This document shows, one piece after another, positions 25,633 through 34,380 of a stretch of 64,000 nt of DNA (its first letter is position 1; every line of letters begins with the position of its first letter). The notes beneath the pieces were generated by a model that worked only from the letters and a program-made list of their open reading frames with translations, had not been told where the DNA came from and searched no databases. The stretch comes from Deltaproteobacteria bacterium. GTDB taxonomy: Bacteria > Desulfobacterota > Desulfobulbia > Desulfobulbales > Desulfocapsaceae. The DNA is taken from NCBI GenBank assembly GCA_026388715.1, contig JAPLJF010000010.1, positions 62,001 through 126,000 of the forward strand. Reading direction: 5' to 3'. The position numbers were made by a program, and so were the translations under genes.

Positions 25633-27003
25633 TCATTCTCTGTGCCTGCTGATGGTGCTGGCTAATTTGCGCACCTCCTGCATGGTTGCCTGGACGTCGA
25701 AGCTCAGAATCTTTCTATCACGCATGACCATGCGGCCATCAATGATGACGGTATGGACGTCAGCGCCATTGGCAGCATAAACGAGCAGGTCCTGATTGGA
25801 ACAGGGGGTCAGGTGCGGTTGCCGCATATCGAGGAGGATGAGATCGGCCTTGTAGCCTGGAAGCAGTTGACCAATGTTGCCCAGTCCCAGCAGGGCGCCG
25901 TTGCTTACGGTCGCGCATCTCAGCGCCTGTCTGGCCGAGAGGGCAGTGGCGTCAAGGGTATAGACCTTCTGGATCTTGCTTAAAAGAGCCATCTCCTTAA
26001 ACATATCCAGGCCGTTATTGCTGGCGCTGCCGTCGGTGCCCAGTCCCACCCGGATTCCGCGTTCGATCATGGCCGATACCGGGGCCATGCCTGATGCCAG
26101 TTTCAGATGGCTCTGGGGGCAGACCACTACCCCGGCTTCACTCCTGGCGAGCAGGTCAAGATCCTCGTCATCAGGCCAGACGCAGTGGATGCATATCGTG
26201 CGTGGGTCAAGCAGGCCGAGTGCGGCCAGGTGCCTGATCGGGCTTGTCCCCTGGGGCGCCCGGATCATTCCTTGCTCCTGGCGGCTTTCCGCCACATGGA
26301 TAAAGAAGGGTGCCTGTCTTGTCGTTGCCAGCTCCTTGGCCCGTTGGAGGGTCCGGGCAGAGCAGGTATAGGGGGAATGGGCAAAGATGGCCGGGGTGAT
26401 GCGGGGATGTTTGCCTTGCCACGCGTCGAGAAACTGGGCCACGGTCTCCAGGTTCCGGGACGGGTCGGGCACGCCGGGGGCGGGAAAATCAATAATTCCC
26501 TGAGCGGCAACCGCCCGCATCCCCGTATCAACAAAGGCCTGGGCCGCCTGGCCTTCGAAAAAATAGCCATCGGCCACCGTGGTGGTGCCGGAGAGGATCA
26601 TCTCGGCTGCGGCCAGCTTGGAGCAGTGATAGACCATCTCCTGGTTCACATACCTGGCCTCGGCGGGAAAGATATGTTCGCCCAGCCAGGTGGCAAGTTC
26701 CAGATCATCGGCCAGGCCGCGGAAAAGGGTCATGGCGCAGTGGTTGTGTCCGTTGATCAGCCCCGGTGCCAGCAGCTTGCCCTGGCCATCGATGATTGTT
26801 GTCGCCTCGGGATTTTCTGGTTGCGGCAAATTGGCCGCGCTGCCGATTGCGGTTATGGTGCCGCCTTGAGTCCGCAGCCAGCCATTGGCGAGGAGAGGGG
26901 TGTCGGGCGCGGTGAGCAGGGTGCAGTTGTGGATAAGGATGGAGTCTGGCATTGTGTTGGGCATGGCAAGGGGAAGAGGGCTTGTGGTTAAAAAGAGGGG
27001 CAT
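25633..27003 (-). CDS. mtaD: 5-methylthioadenosine/S-adenosylhomocysteine deaminase
   Basis: About 456 residues, amidohydrolase superfamily. MtaD deaminates methylthioadenosine and S-adenosylhomocysteine to the inosine derivatives in purine and methionine salvage. Metal ligands appear in order: GLINGHNHCAM (HxH), FFIHVAES (His), CIHCVWPDDEDL (His), and GLGTDGSASNN (Asp), the last motif being diagnostic for MtaD/TrzA-type deaminases. The protein could start at 27003, at 26964 or at 26952; the first ATG follows AGGG closely, but the family domain begins near residue 18. Methylthioadenosine is a by-product of polyamine synthesis, which fits the polyamine genes in the window, though the gene is monocistronic here. 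Confidence 0.85.
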   Translation of the reverse strand: MPLFLTTSPLPLAMPNTMPDSILIHNCTLLTAPDTPLLANGWLRTQGGTITAIGSAANLPQPENPEATTIIDGQGKLLAPGLINGHNHCAMTLFRGLADDLELATWLGEHIFPAEARYVNQEMVYHCSKLAAAEMILSGTTTVADGYFFEGQAAQAFVDTGMRAVAAQGIIDFPAPGVPDPSRNLETVAQFLDAWQGKHPRITPAIFAHSPYTCSARTLQRAKELATTRQAPFFIHVAESRQEQGMIRAPQGTSPIRHLAALGLLDPRTICIHCVWPDDEDLDLLARSEAGVVVCPQSHLKLASGMAPVSAMIERGIRVGLGTDGSASNNGLDMFKEMALLSKIQKVYTLDATALSARQALRCATVSNGALLGLGNIGQLLPGYKADLILLDMRQPHLTPCSNQDLLVYAANGADVHTVIIDGRMVMRDRKILSFDVQATMQEVRKLASTISRHRE

Positions 27004-27056
27004 TTTCCCTAGTTGCAGGGTATAATACTTGTTTTAAGATTTTTTGTAACTGCTGG

Positions 27057-27170
27057 TAAGCCGTTGTCGCAAAATGACGTCGTCAGCTGGATGGCAAAAA
27101 CGGCAGAAGGGGCCGTAAATGAGATGGTCTGGAAGGTAATGGTTATTTCGTAACGGTTCCTAAATTTTTT
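27057..27170. repeat. Dispersed intergenic repeat, second type, copy 1
   Basis: About 80-110 bp in the mtaD/ychF gap that aligns, at roughly 70% identity by eye, with 34110-34210. Shared blocks are tggatggca, ggca-aa-g-gccgtaa and atggtc-ggaa. It has no coding potential. It ends in cgtaacgg text related to hairpin B of the bipartite repeats. Confidence 0.6.
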
Positions 27171-27229
27171 CAAGATTGAAGAGGCAAGAGTACATCCTAT
27201 TCTTCAATCCTTTCTCAGGAGTTTTTTTT

Positions 27230-28327
27230 ATGGGCTTTCGTTGTGGCATTGTTGGCTTGCCAAATGTTGGAAAATCAACAATTTTTAATGCGTTGACCGC
27301 GGCTGGTATTGAGGCGGCCAATTATCCTTTCTGTACCATTGAACCCAATGTGGGGATTGTGGCCATGCCGGATTCCCGACTGGATATCCTGGCAACTCTC
27401 GCCAGAACCAAAGTCAAGATCGGGACCCAGATGGAGTTCGTCGATATTGCCGGTCTGGTCAAAGGTGCCAGTCAGGGCGAGGGCTTGGGCAACCAGTTCC
27501 TTGGTCATATCAGGCAGGTGGATGCCATTGTCCATGTGGTCCGCTGTTTTGAGGATGAGAATATTGTCCATGTCGATGGCTCCATTGACGCCGAGCGTGA
27601 TCGTGAGGTTATCAACATGGAACTGATCCTGGCCGATCTGGATACTGTCGATAAACGGCTGAAGAAAACCCTCAGTCAGTCCAAATCAGGGGACAAGGTC
27701 TATAAGGCTCAAGGTCTGTTTCTGGAGAAATTGCATGCGGCACTCGATGCCGGGCAACCGGCGCGCAGCGTGGCGGCCGATAGTGATTTGGAGCGTGATC
27801 TCCTGCGTGACCTTTGTCTGCTGACTACCAAGCCGGTGCTCTATGTGGCCAATGTGGCGGAAGAGGACGCCTTGAGCGGCAACGCCTCTGTGCGGGCGCT
27901 GGAAGAGGCGGCCCGCCTGGAGGGGGCTTCCGTAGTCATTATTTCCGGCAATATCGAGCAGGAACTGAGTCAGTTGTCGCCTGCGGAACAGCAGGAATTT
28001 CTGGCCGATATGGGGATGAGCGAGCCGGGATTGAACCGGCTGATCAAGGCGGGATATGAACTCCTGGGTCTGATCACCTTCTTTACGGTGGGCGAGAAAG
28101 AGACCAGGGCCTGGACGATTGCCAAGGGCACCAAGGCGCCTGGGGCGGCCGGCAAGATCCATTCCGATTTTGAGCGCGGTTTTATCCGGGCCGAGACCAT
28201 TGCCTATGATGATTTTATTGCCTGCGGCAGTGAGGCGGTGGCCAAGGATAAGGGCTTGATGCGCTCTGAAGGCAAGGAATATGTCGTGGCCGATGGTGAT
28301 TGTCTCCTCTTTCGTTTTAATATTTAG
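27230..28327 (+). CDS. ychF: Ribosome-associated P-loop ATPase/GTPase YchF
   Basis: A 365-residue Obg-family protein that favours ATP. The G1 motif is GLPNVGKS at residues 8-15, then the switch region and [10 protein letters not shown] (G3). NVAEEDA stands in place of NKxD (G4), a hallmark of YchF. A coiled-coil insertion lies at about 130-200, and the C-terminal TGS domain includes [14 protein letters not shown] and ends in [10 protein letters not shown]. YchF binds ribosomes and modulates translation and stress responses. The start ATG is chosen because AGGAG precedes it with 9-nt spacing and the length equals the family norm (363); an upstream in-frame ATG at 27176 lacks support. Its stop codon touches the bipartite hairpin repeat. 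Confidence 0.95.
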   Translation: MGFRCGIVGLPNVGKSTIFNALTAAGIEAANYPFCTIEPNVGIVAMPDSRLDILATLARTKVKIGTQMEFVDIAGLVKGASQGEGLGNQFLGHIRQVDAIVHVVRCFEDENIVHVDGSIDAERDREVINMELILADLDTVDKRLKKTLSQSKSGDKVYKAQGLFLEKLHAALDAGQPARSVAADSDLERDLLRDLCLLTTKPVLYVANVAEEDALSGNASVRALEEAARLEGASVVIISGNIEQELSQLSPAEQQEFLADMGMSEPGLNRLIKAGYELLGLITFFTVGEKETRAWTIAKGTKAPGAAGKIHSDFERGFIRAETIAYDDFIACGSEAVAKDKGLMRSEGKEYVVADGDCLLFRFNI

Positions 28328-28442
28328 AGGCCGTTATGAAACAAGCAAGGCCTTTTTCTTGCTTGTTTCGTTTACGGCCTCTTATGCCGCTTCACGGAAG
28401 CAGCCAATTTTTTCCGGCTGTTTCCGTGAGTGGCGTCTGCCG
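28328..28442. repeat. Bipartite hairpin repeat, copy 2 (inverted order)
   Basis: Hairpin B (arms 28328-28349 and 28358-28380, one bulge) starts right after the ychF stop. Hairpin A (28386-28405 and 28416-28434) follows. The inner stem of B and several base pairs of A differ from copy 1, but both strands changed together, so pairing is kept. The order B-A is the reverse complement of the A-B order in copies 1 and 4. Confidence 0.85.
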
Positions 28443-28481
28443 GATAACAACAATCCCTCAATAAAGTTTAGATAAGCTGCC

Positions 28482-29525
28482 ATGCACAAGACACAGTTTG
28501 TAGATCAACTCAAAGAGGGCGACCGGCTGGATGATTTCTTTGTGGTCAAGACAGCGCGTCTGGCCGAGACCCGGGCTGGCAAATCCTATCTGATCCTTGA
28601 GGTCGTGGACAAAACCGGTGAGATCGGCGGGCCGATCTGGGATCAGGTCGAGAAGCTGCAAGGAGTGTGTCAGGTTGGTCAATTTGTCCACCTGAGTGGT
28701 CAGGTTTCATTGTATCAGAACAAGTTACAACTCAAGATCGATGCCGCCCGTGCTGTTAATCGCAATGAAGTCGATCTTGCTGATTTTGTCCTGGTCTGTG
28801 ATCAGGACCGGGAGGGGTTGGCCCGGGATCTGCAGGCCCTTGTCGCCTCGGTGAAAAATCCTTTCCTGAAAAAACTATTGCAGGCCTTTTTCAAGAAAGA
28901 ACCCCTGTGGCAGCGTTTTCAGGATGCCCCAGCGGCGAAAGGGATCCATCACGCCTATGTGGGTGGCCTGCTGGAGCATTCCCTCTCTGTGGCCCGGATT
29001 GCCGACAGTCTCGCCGCCCATTATTCCGGGGTTGATCGTTCCCTGCTCTTGGCCGGAGCCCTGCTCCATGATATCGGCAAGGTGGAAGAGCTGACGATGG
29101 AGGTGGCCGTGATTGATTATACGGCCCAGGGTCGGTTGAAGGGGCATCTGGTCATGGGCAGCGAGATGGTGGCCGAGGCGGCAACGCATATCAAGGACTT
29201 TCCGTCGGAACTCCTCACCCAGCTGCAACACCTGATCCTCAGTCATCATGGCCGTCAGGAGTTCGGTTCGCCCACCGTGCCCATGACTGTTGAGGCCTTT
29301 CTCCTCAGCTTTGTTGATGACCTCGATGCCAAGATGAACCTGATGGAGCAGTTGCGCAAGAAGATGAAGGAGCCGGGCCTGCAGTGGACCGAGTATCAGC
29401 GCCCGCTGGAGCGATATCTGTATCTTGACCCTTTCGAGGCGCGGGAAACAAAAACGGCTGAGCATGTGGATGAGCAGCCGGCAGCGCCTTCGCCATCGCC
29501 ATCGCGCCAGCAGACGCTTTTTTAG
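28482..29525 (+). CDS. 3'-5' exoribonuclease YhaM-like HD-domain protein
   Basis: A 347-residue protein with an N-terminal OB-fold nucleic-acid-binding domain (about 10-95, KTGEIGGPIWDQVE) and an HD hydrolase domain. The metal-binding residues are in GGLLEHSLSVA and AGALLHDIGKVEE (the HD pair), then ILSHHG and FVDDLDAKM near residue 275. This OB-HD order is that of B. subtilis YhaM, a 3'-5' exonuclease acting on RNA and DNA. The C-terminal 25 residues are Pro/Ser/Ala-rich and probably disordered. holB starts 2 bp after the stop, so the two are co-transcribed. Catalytic specificity is inferred. Confidence 0.8.
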   Translation: MHKTQFVDQLKEGDRLDDFFVVKTARLAETRAGKSYLILEVVDKTGEIGGPIWDQVEKLQGVCQVGQFVHLSGQVSLYQNKLQLKIDAARAVNRNEVDLADFVLVCDQDREGLARDLQALVASVKNPFLKKLLQAFFKKEPLWQRFQDAPAAKGIHHAYVGGLLEHSLSVARIADSLAAHYSGVDRSLLLAGALLHDIGKVEELTMEVAVIDYTAQGRLKGHLVMGSEMVAEAATHIKDFPSELLTQLQHLILSHHGRQEFGSPTVPMTVEAFLLSFVDDLDAKMNLMEQLRKKMKEPGLQWTEYQRPLERYLYLDPFEARETKTAEHVDEQPAAPSPSPSRQQTLF

Positions 29526-29527
29526 CA

Positions 29528-30544
29528 ATGGGCACGCGGCAAAGACAGTTAACTCCTTCTTTCTCCAGCCTTTTTGGTCAGGAAAAGGCCAAATTCCTGC
29601 TGGGACGGGCCCTGGAGTCCGGGAAGTTGGCCCATGCCTATCTGTTCCGGGGGCCGGACGGGGTGGGAAAACAGCTCTTTGCCAGAAGTCTGGCCGCGGC
29701 AGTGAACTGCCGGCAACGACAAGGCCCGGATGCCTGCGGTCATTGCCCATCCTGCCGGAAATACAGCTCGGCTAATCACCCTGATTTTCTGGTGATAAGC
29801 CCGGAAAAAGGGGCGATCAGGATCGATCGCATCCGGGAGATGATCCAGGCGCTTTCCTATCCGCCCTATGAATCTTCTGTCCGGGTGGTGCTGCTGGAGG
29901 ATATCCATACCATGCGGCCGGAGGCGGCAAACAGTCTGCTGAAGACCCTGGAAGAGCCGCCGGACAATAATCTGCTTATCCTGACAGCGGCAGCGTCCCG
30001 GGACGTCTTGATTACCATAAGTTCCAGGTGTCAAGTGGTTCCTTTTTTCAGTCTGGGCCAGGAAGAGACGGCGCAGATCCTGGTGCGGGAATTGCCGGAG
30101 CTGGACCACGAAACAGCCCGTCTCCTGGCCCGTCTCTCTGAGGGCTGTCCCGGTCAGGCCTTGCTCTTGTATCGCAAAGAGATGGTTGCTATCTGGCGGG
30201 TGGTGGTGGCGCTCATCTCTGATCCTGGGCATGACGGCAGCCGCGATGTGGGGATGTTGCTGCAGGCGGCTGAAACCATGGCGTCCTTGAAGGAAGATCT
30301 TCTTCCTCTTCTGGGGCTGTTGCGGATCTGGCTGCGAGATCTTCTGGTTGCTGACTCCTTGGGTCAGGATGGGTATGAATCGGTGGCCATGGGAGAGGGC
30401 GTGCGCGGGAAGAAACTGCGACTCTGGAATTTTCGTCAGCTTTTTGATAAACTGCATGCGGTTGATCGAGCGGAAAAAGAACTTGGCCGGAACTGTAGTC
30501 GTACCCTGGTGTGCGAGGTGCTTCTGTTTCAGTTGCAACAATAA
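29528..30544 (+). CDS. holB: DNA polymerase III delta-prime subunit
   Basis: A 338-residue clamp-loader AAA+ subunit. Motifs in order: a degenerate Walker A GPDGVGKQ (about residue 40), a zinc module CGHCPSC (about 70), the Walker B region VVLLEDIHTM, LLKTLEEPPDN, and the sensor/arginine-finger motif SSRCQ. These are typical of delta-prime, which completes the gamma/tau complex that loads the beta sliding clamp. It directly follows the YhaM-like gene. A bipartite hairpin repeat then separates it from ricT and metG, the usual downstream neighbours. Confidence 0.9.
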   Translation: MGTRQRQLTPSFSSLFGQEKAKFLLGRALESGKLAHAYLFRGPDGVGKQLFARSLAAAVNCRQRQGPDACGHCPSCRKYSSANHPDFLVISPEKGAIRIDRIREMIQALSYPPYESSVRVVLLEDIHTMRPEAANSLLKTLEEPPDNNLLILTAAASRDVLITISSRCQVVPFFSLGQEETAQILVRELPELDHETARLLARLSEGCPGQALLLYRKEMVAIWRVVVALISDPGHDGSRDVGMLLQAAETMASLKEDLLPLLGLLRIWLRDLLVADSLGQDGYESVAMGEGVRGKKLRLWNFRQLFDKLHAVDRAEKELGRNCSRTLVCEVLLFQLQQ

Positions 30545-30588
30545 GTACTCAGGTAGAGAGACTGAAGGCCGAAGGCTGAAGGTTTTTT

Positions 30589-30705
30589 AGGTGCCGTTGC
30601 GAAATGAACGTGTTTTTTCGTTCATTTTGTTACGGCACCTTATGCCGCTTCAAAGAAACAGCCAATCTTTCCCGGCTGTTTCTTTGAAGCGGCGTCTGGC
30701 AGACA
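30589..30705. repeat. Bipartite hairpin repeat, copy 3
   Basis: Hairpin B (30589-30610 / 30619-30640, with two G-T wobbles and one mismatch) is followed by hairpin A (30644-30663 / 30674-30693, perfect 20 bp and identical in stem to copy 1). Flank ggcgtctggcag follows A. The inner stem of B is unlike that of the other copies yet still self-complementary. It lies between holB and ricT, both on the plus strand. Confidence 0.9.
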
Positions 30706-30782
30706 ATATACAGGGTCGGATTTTAATCCGACAATACCTAGACTAACAACCTGAGTTCATTTTAACTTAAAAGCATTATTAT

Positions 30783-31685
30783 ATGTCTATGTCGGAACAG
30801 CAGAAAGAGAAAGTGGAGCAACAGAGGCAACCCGGGGAAGAGCAGATATCCTTTTATCGGATCAGTTTTCGGGCGCAAGGGCAGGAGTTTACGGCATCGT
30901 CTGAGCTTTCTGATCTCAAGGCCCGTGAGGTGGTGATGGTCAAAACGGATCATGGCACTGAACCGGCAATACTCATCAGTCGCGCCCCTTGCTGTCATGG
31001 CTGCGGGATGAAACGCCATGCCACCTATGTCCTGTCCAGACGTGCGAATCAGGAAGAGATAGGGCGATATGCCAATATTACTTCCTGGGAGGCGACGGCT
31101 TTTCTGGTCTGCAAGGCTCTTATTGAGCAGCATAAACTGTCCATGCGGCTGGTGCGGGCCGAACGTTATTTTAATGGCAGCAAGATTGTCTTTTATTTTA
31201 CTGCCAATAATCGCATCGATTTCCGGGATCTGGTGAAAGATCTGGTGCTGGAGTTTCATACCAGGGTGGAGATGCGGCAGGTGGGGGTGCGGCATGAGAC
31301 CAAGATGATTGGCGGTCTTGGCACCTGTGGTCGGGAGTTGTGCTGTTCTGTCTTTATGGATGAGTTTGATTCCGTCTCGATCAAGATGGCCAAAGAGCAG
31401 GATTTACCCCTGAATCCTGCTAAGATATCAGGGGTCTGTAATCGTCTGCTTTGCTGTCTGACCTATGAATATTCCACCTATCGCCGGGAGCGAAAAGGGA
31501 TGCCCAAGACTGGCAAGCGGATCAGGATTGGCGAAGAAGTGTTTCTGGTCAAACGGCAGAACCCTTTGCAGCAAACTATCCAGGTCAGCGACAGCCAAGG
31601 GGAGACCCATCTATTGACTAAAGAACAGTGGCAGACCTGTGAGCCGGTAAAAGTTGAGGAGAGCGGGAAGAAGGAAAAGAAGTAA
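30783..31685 (+). CDS. ricT: RicT/YaaT-type PSP1-domain protein
   Basis: A 300-residue protein with the PSP1 C-terminal domain. A cysteine-rich set (CCHGCGMKRH near residue 77) is followed by the PSP1 core GSKIVFYFTANNRIDFRDLVKDL, noted as KIVFYFTANNRIDF and RDLVKDL. Then come GGLGTCGRELCC and NRLLCCLTYE, whose cysteines bind Fe-S clusters in B. subtilis RicT. There RicT works with RicA and RicF in RNase Y regulation, competence and sporulation. In this phylum its usual place, as here, is between holB and metG. The role here is therefore inferred to be RNA processing or phosphorelay control. Two ATGs 6 nt apart are possible starts, and neither has a good binding site. Confidence 0.85.
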   Translation: MSMSEQQKEKVEQQRQPGEEQISFYRISFRAQGQEFTASSELSDLKAREVVMVKTDHGTEPAILISRAPCCHGCGMKRHATYVLSRRANQEEIGRYANITSWEATAFLVCKALIEQHKLSMRLVRAERYFNGSKIVFYFTANNRIDFRDLVKDLVLEFHTRVEMRQVGVRHETKMIGGLGTCGRELCCSVFMDEFDSVSIKMAKEQDLPLNPAKISGVCNRLLCCLTYEYSTYRRERKGMPKTGKRIRIGEEVFLVKRQNPLQQTIQVSDSQGETHLLTKEQWQTCEPVKVEESGKKEKK

Positions 31686-31739
31686 GGGCTCCTTTCGCGC
31701 AGAGATGATAATTTTTTGTTGTACGCAACCATGTGAGTG

Positions 31740-33698
31740 ATGACAACCTATATTACGACCCCTATTTATTATGTGAATGCCCAGCCGCATCTGGGACATG
31801 CCTATACCACCATTGTCGCCGATACCTACAGCCGGTTTCGCCACTTATGCGGTGAGGAAGTCCGGTTTCAGACGGGCACTGATGAGCATGGTGACAAGAT
31901 CGCCGAGGCAGCGCTCAAAGAGCAGGTGTCGCCCATTGAATATGCGGACCGGATCAGCGCCCTGTACCGGGAGAGCTGGCCGTTGCTTGATATCATTCCT
32001 GACAACTTTATCCGGACTACCGATACGAATCATATCAAGACCGTGCAGCGCGTCCTGCAGCAGGTGTACGACCAGGGCGATATCTATTTTGGAGAATATT
32101 CAGGACTCTACTGCAAGGGTTGTGAACGTTTTCTGACTGAAAAAGAGCTGGTCGGCGGCAACTGTCCCGATCACCAGCGTCCGCCGGAGAAGATCACGGA
32201 GCAGAACTATTTCTTCCGCATGTCCAGATACCAGCAGCAGTTGCTGGATCATATCCATGTCCATCCTGAGTTTATCACCCCGGAGCGTTACCGCAACGAG
32301 GTCCTTTCCTTTCTCAGCGAGCCCCTGGAGGATCTCTGTATCTCGCGGCCCACCTCAAGGCTGACCTGGGGCATTGCCTTACCCTTTGATCAGAATTTTG
32401 TCACCTATGTCTGGTTTGATGCCCTGATCAATTACCTCACCGGGCTTGACTATCCTGATGGCAAGTTGTTTCATCAATACTGGAAGGTGGCGGAACATGT
32501 GATCGCCAAGGATATTCTCAAACCGCATGCCATCTACTGGCCGACTATGCTTCTGGCCATGGGCCTCCCCTTGTATCAGCGGCTCCATGTGCATGGCTAC
32601 TGGAATGTGGGTGAGACCAAGATGTCAAAGAGTATCGGCAATGTGGTGCGTTCGGCGGAACTGGTGGCCGAATACGGTGTCGATACGGTGCGCTATTTTC
32701 TCCTGCGCGAGATGTCCTTTGGCCTTGATGCCTCGTTTACCAGCGCCGCGATCATGACTCGCCAGAATTCGGATCTGGCCAATGATCTGGGCAATCTGTT
32801 CAGTCGCTCCCTGGCCATGCTGGAAAAATATACGGATGCCAAGGTTCCGGCCCCTGGCGCGATTGAGGACTCCGATGCGATCCTGTGCCAGACGGCTGTG
32901 CAGATGCTGTCGCAGTATCACGAGAGCATGGGGCAATTCCAGTTTCATCGGGCCTTGCAGAGTGTCTGGGATTTGATCAGTCATGCCAATAAATATATTG
33001 TTATCAATGAGCCGTGGATCTTGGCCAAGGACCCGGCCCAGCAGCCGCGCCTGCACGCAGTGCTCTATAATCTGGCTGAATGTCTGCGTGTGTTGACTCT
33101 TGTTCTGCGCCCGGTGATGCCCCAGACAAGTCAGAAGATGGCTGTGGGTTTAGGCTTGAGTGCGGACGATCCCCGGATTGCCAATTTTTTTCATGGTGCT
33201 CAGTGGGGATTGAGCACGGTCGGCACCAGGTTGCAGACAACAGCTGCCCTGTTTCCCCGGATGGACAAGCCTGGAAAAGAGGGCGGCGTCATCGAGGCCA
33301 CCGGAACAGCAGTCCAGAAAAGCTCTCCCAAAAAAGAGAAAAAAAGGGGGGCAGTTGCGGAGGTGGGGGTGATTGAATTTGCCCAGTTTCAGCAAGTTGA
33401 TCTGCGGGTGGCAGAAGTGGTTCATGCTGAGCGTATTTTAAAATCAAATAAATTACTCAAGCTGACGGTCAAGGCCCCGGAGGAACGAATCATCGTCGCC
33501 GGAATCGCTGAATATTACACCCCGGAAGAGATGGTTGGGCGGCAGGTGCTCATCGTGGCCAATCTGCAACCGGTCGAGATAATGGGGGTTCAGTCGCAGG
33601 GCATGGTTCTGGCGGCCAAGACCGAGGTGGAGAGGAAAAAGCGTCTGGTCCTGACCACCGTAAGCGGTTTGGTGGCGGCTGGCAGTAAGGTGGCGTAA
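31740..33698 (+). CDS. metG: Methionyl-tRNA synthetase
   Basis: About 652 residues, class I synthetase charging tRNA-Met. The HIGH-type motif is PHLGHAYT near residue 16. The connective-peptide zinc module has CKGCERF plus a second ligand set (NCPDHQ), and the KMSKS loop reads KMSKSIGNV near residue 300. An anticodon-binding domain follows. After a basic linker (about 525-545, Lys-rich), a C-terminal OB-fold tRNA-binding domain begins FAQFQQVDLRVAEV and ends near residue 650. The ATG at 31740 directly follows an in-frame GTG at 31737; the ATG gives the conserved start TTYITTPIYYVN. It is downstream of ricT with a 54-bp gap. Confidence 0.96.
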   Translation: MTTYITTPIYYVNAQPHLGHAYTTIVADTYSRFRHLCGEEVRFQTGTDEHGDKIAEAALKEQVSPIEYADRISALYRESWPLLDIIPDNFIRTTDTNHIKTVQRVLQQVYDQGDIYFGEYSGLYCKGCERFLTEKELVGGNCPDHQRPPEKITEQNYFFRMSRYQQQLLDHIHVHPEFITPERYRNEVLSFLSEPLEDLCISRPTSRLTWGIALPFDQNFVTYVWFDALINYLTGLDYPDGKLFHQYWKVAEHVIAKDILKPHAIYWPTMLLAMGLPLYQRLHVHGYWNVGETKMSKSIGNVVRSAELVAEYGVDTVRYFLLREMSFGLDASFTSAAIMTRQNSDLANDLGNLFSRSLAMLEKYTDAKVPAPGAIEDSDAILCQTAVQMLSQYHESMGQFQFHRALQSVWDLISHANKYIVINEPWILAKDPAQQPRLHAVLYNLAECLRVLTLVLRPVMPQTSQKMAVGLGLSADDPRIANFFHGAQWGLSTVGTRLQTTAALFPRMDKPGKEGGVIEATGTAVQKSSPKKEKKRGAVAEVGVIEFAQFQQVDLRVAEVVHAERILKSNKLLKLTVKAPEERIIVAGIAEYYTPEEMVGRQVLIVANLQPVEIMGVQSQGMVLAAKTEVERKKRLVLTTVSGLVAAGSKVA

Positions 33699-33759
33699 CC
33701 AGGCGACTATTTTAGCCGTCTGCAGACGATCCATTGTTTCATAAAGAGGAGTGCGAAAA

Positions 33760-34053
33760 ATGTTTGTGATGAATAATTTTATTATAAAACTGGTTAGTTT
33801 TATTAACTTTTTATTAACAGCCTATATGTGGATGGTTGTAGGAAGGGCGGTTATTTCCTGGGTGAATGCCGATCCTCTTAATCCTGTTGTTCGTTTTTTG
33901 TATGAAGTCACTGAACCAGTGTTGAGTCGAATTCGGCGGTGGGTTCCCATTAGTGGGGGAGGGATTGATTTTTCTCCCATGATTCTCATATTCATAATAA
34001 TATTTTTCCAAAGTGTTTTGTTGCCCACCTTAGTAGAACAGATAGCAAGGTGA
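33760..34053 (+). CDS. YggT family membrane protein
   Basis: A 97-residue integral membrane protein with two hydrophobic segments (about 8-32 and 70-90). The YggT signatures RAVISWVNADPLNPVVRFLYEVTEP (in part: RAVISWV, NPVVRFLYEVTEP) and PISGGGIDFSP are present. In many bacteria YggT members lie near divIVA or cell-division genes, as here with divIVA 330 bp downstream. Suggested roles include osmotic tolerance and division, but the function is not settled. The start ATG is preceded by AGAGGAG with 8-nt spacing; an upstream GTG at 33751 lies inside that site and is rejected. Confidence 0.85.
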   Translation: MFVMNNFIIKLVSFINFLLTAYMWMVVGRAVISWVNADPLNPVVRFLYEVTEPVLSRIRRWVPISGGGIDFSPMILIFIIIFFQSVLLPTLVEQIAR

Positions 34054-34109
34054 CGGGTTGAGGTCTGGCAACAAACAAGTGTCTGCATGTTGAATGAGTG
34101 AGCAGGCTG

Positions 34110-34210
34110 CTGTTTACGTCGTTGCCATAAAATAATGTCATCATATGGATGGCATAACCGGCATAAAGAGCCGTAACGGAATGGTCAGGAAAGCAAGAGC
34201 CCTTTTGTAG
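34110..34210. repeat. Dispersed intergenic repeat, second type, copy 2
   Basis: Counterpart of 27057-27170, sharing tggatggca, ggca-aaa-gccgtaac and aatggtc-ggaaa at roughly 70% identity. It directly precedes a bipartite hairpin repeat, so the two repeat types are neighbours here. Confidence 0.6.
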
Positions 34211-34237
34211 TGGTTTCGTAGTGGTTTCTTGTTTGTT

Positions 34238-34355
34238 ATCTGCCAGACGCCACTCAAAGAAACAGCCGGTAAAGATTAGCTGTTTCTTTGAAGCGGCATA
34301 AGGTGCCGTAATAAAATAAGCAAAAAAGCACTGCTTATTTCATAACGGCTTCTAA
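34238..34355. repeat. Bipartite hairpin repeat, copy 4
   Basis: Flank ctgccagacgcc, then hairpin A (34249-34267 / 34278-34297, slightly imperfect) and hairpin B (34305-34322 / 34332-34349). The inner stem of B is again unique to this copy and nearly self-complementary. It lies upstream of divIVA and downstream of yggT in a 327-bp gap that holds nothing else apart from the second repeat type. Confidence 0.85.
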
Positions 34356-34380
34356 TACGCACAGGATACAGAGGAGTATT

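Noticed and set aside
29549-30541. 330-codon minus-strand open frame
   Set aside because: Antisense shadow of holB; composition is His/Gln/Pro-rich with no motif.
1376-34355. Interpretation of the bipartite hairpins as a CRISPR array
   Set aside because: Copies are kilobases apart, palindromic and lack spacers; no cas genes are present.
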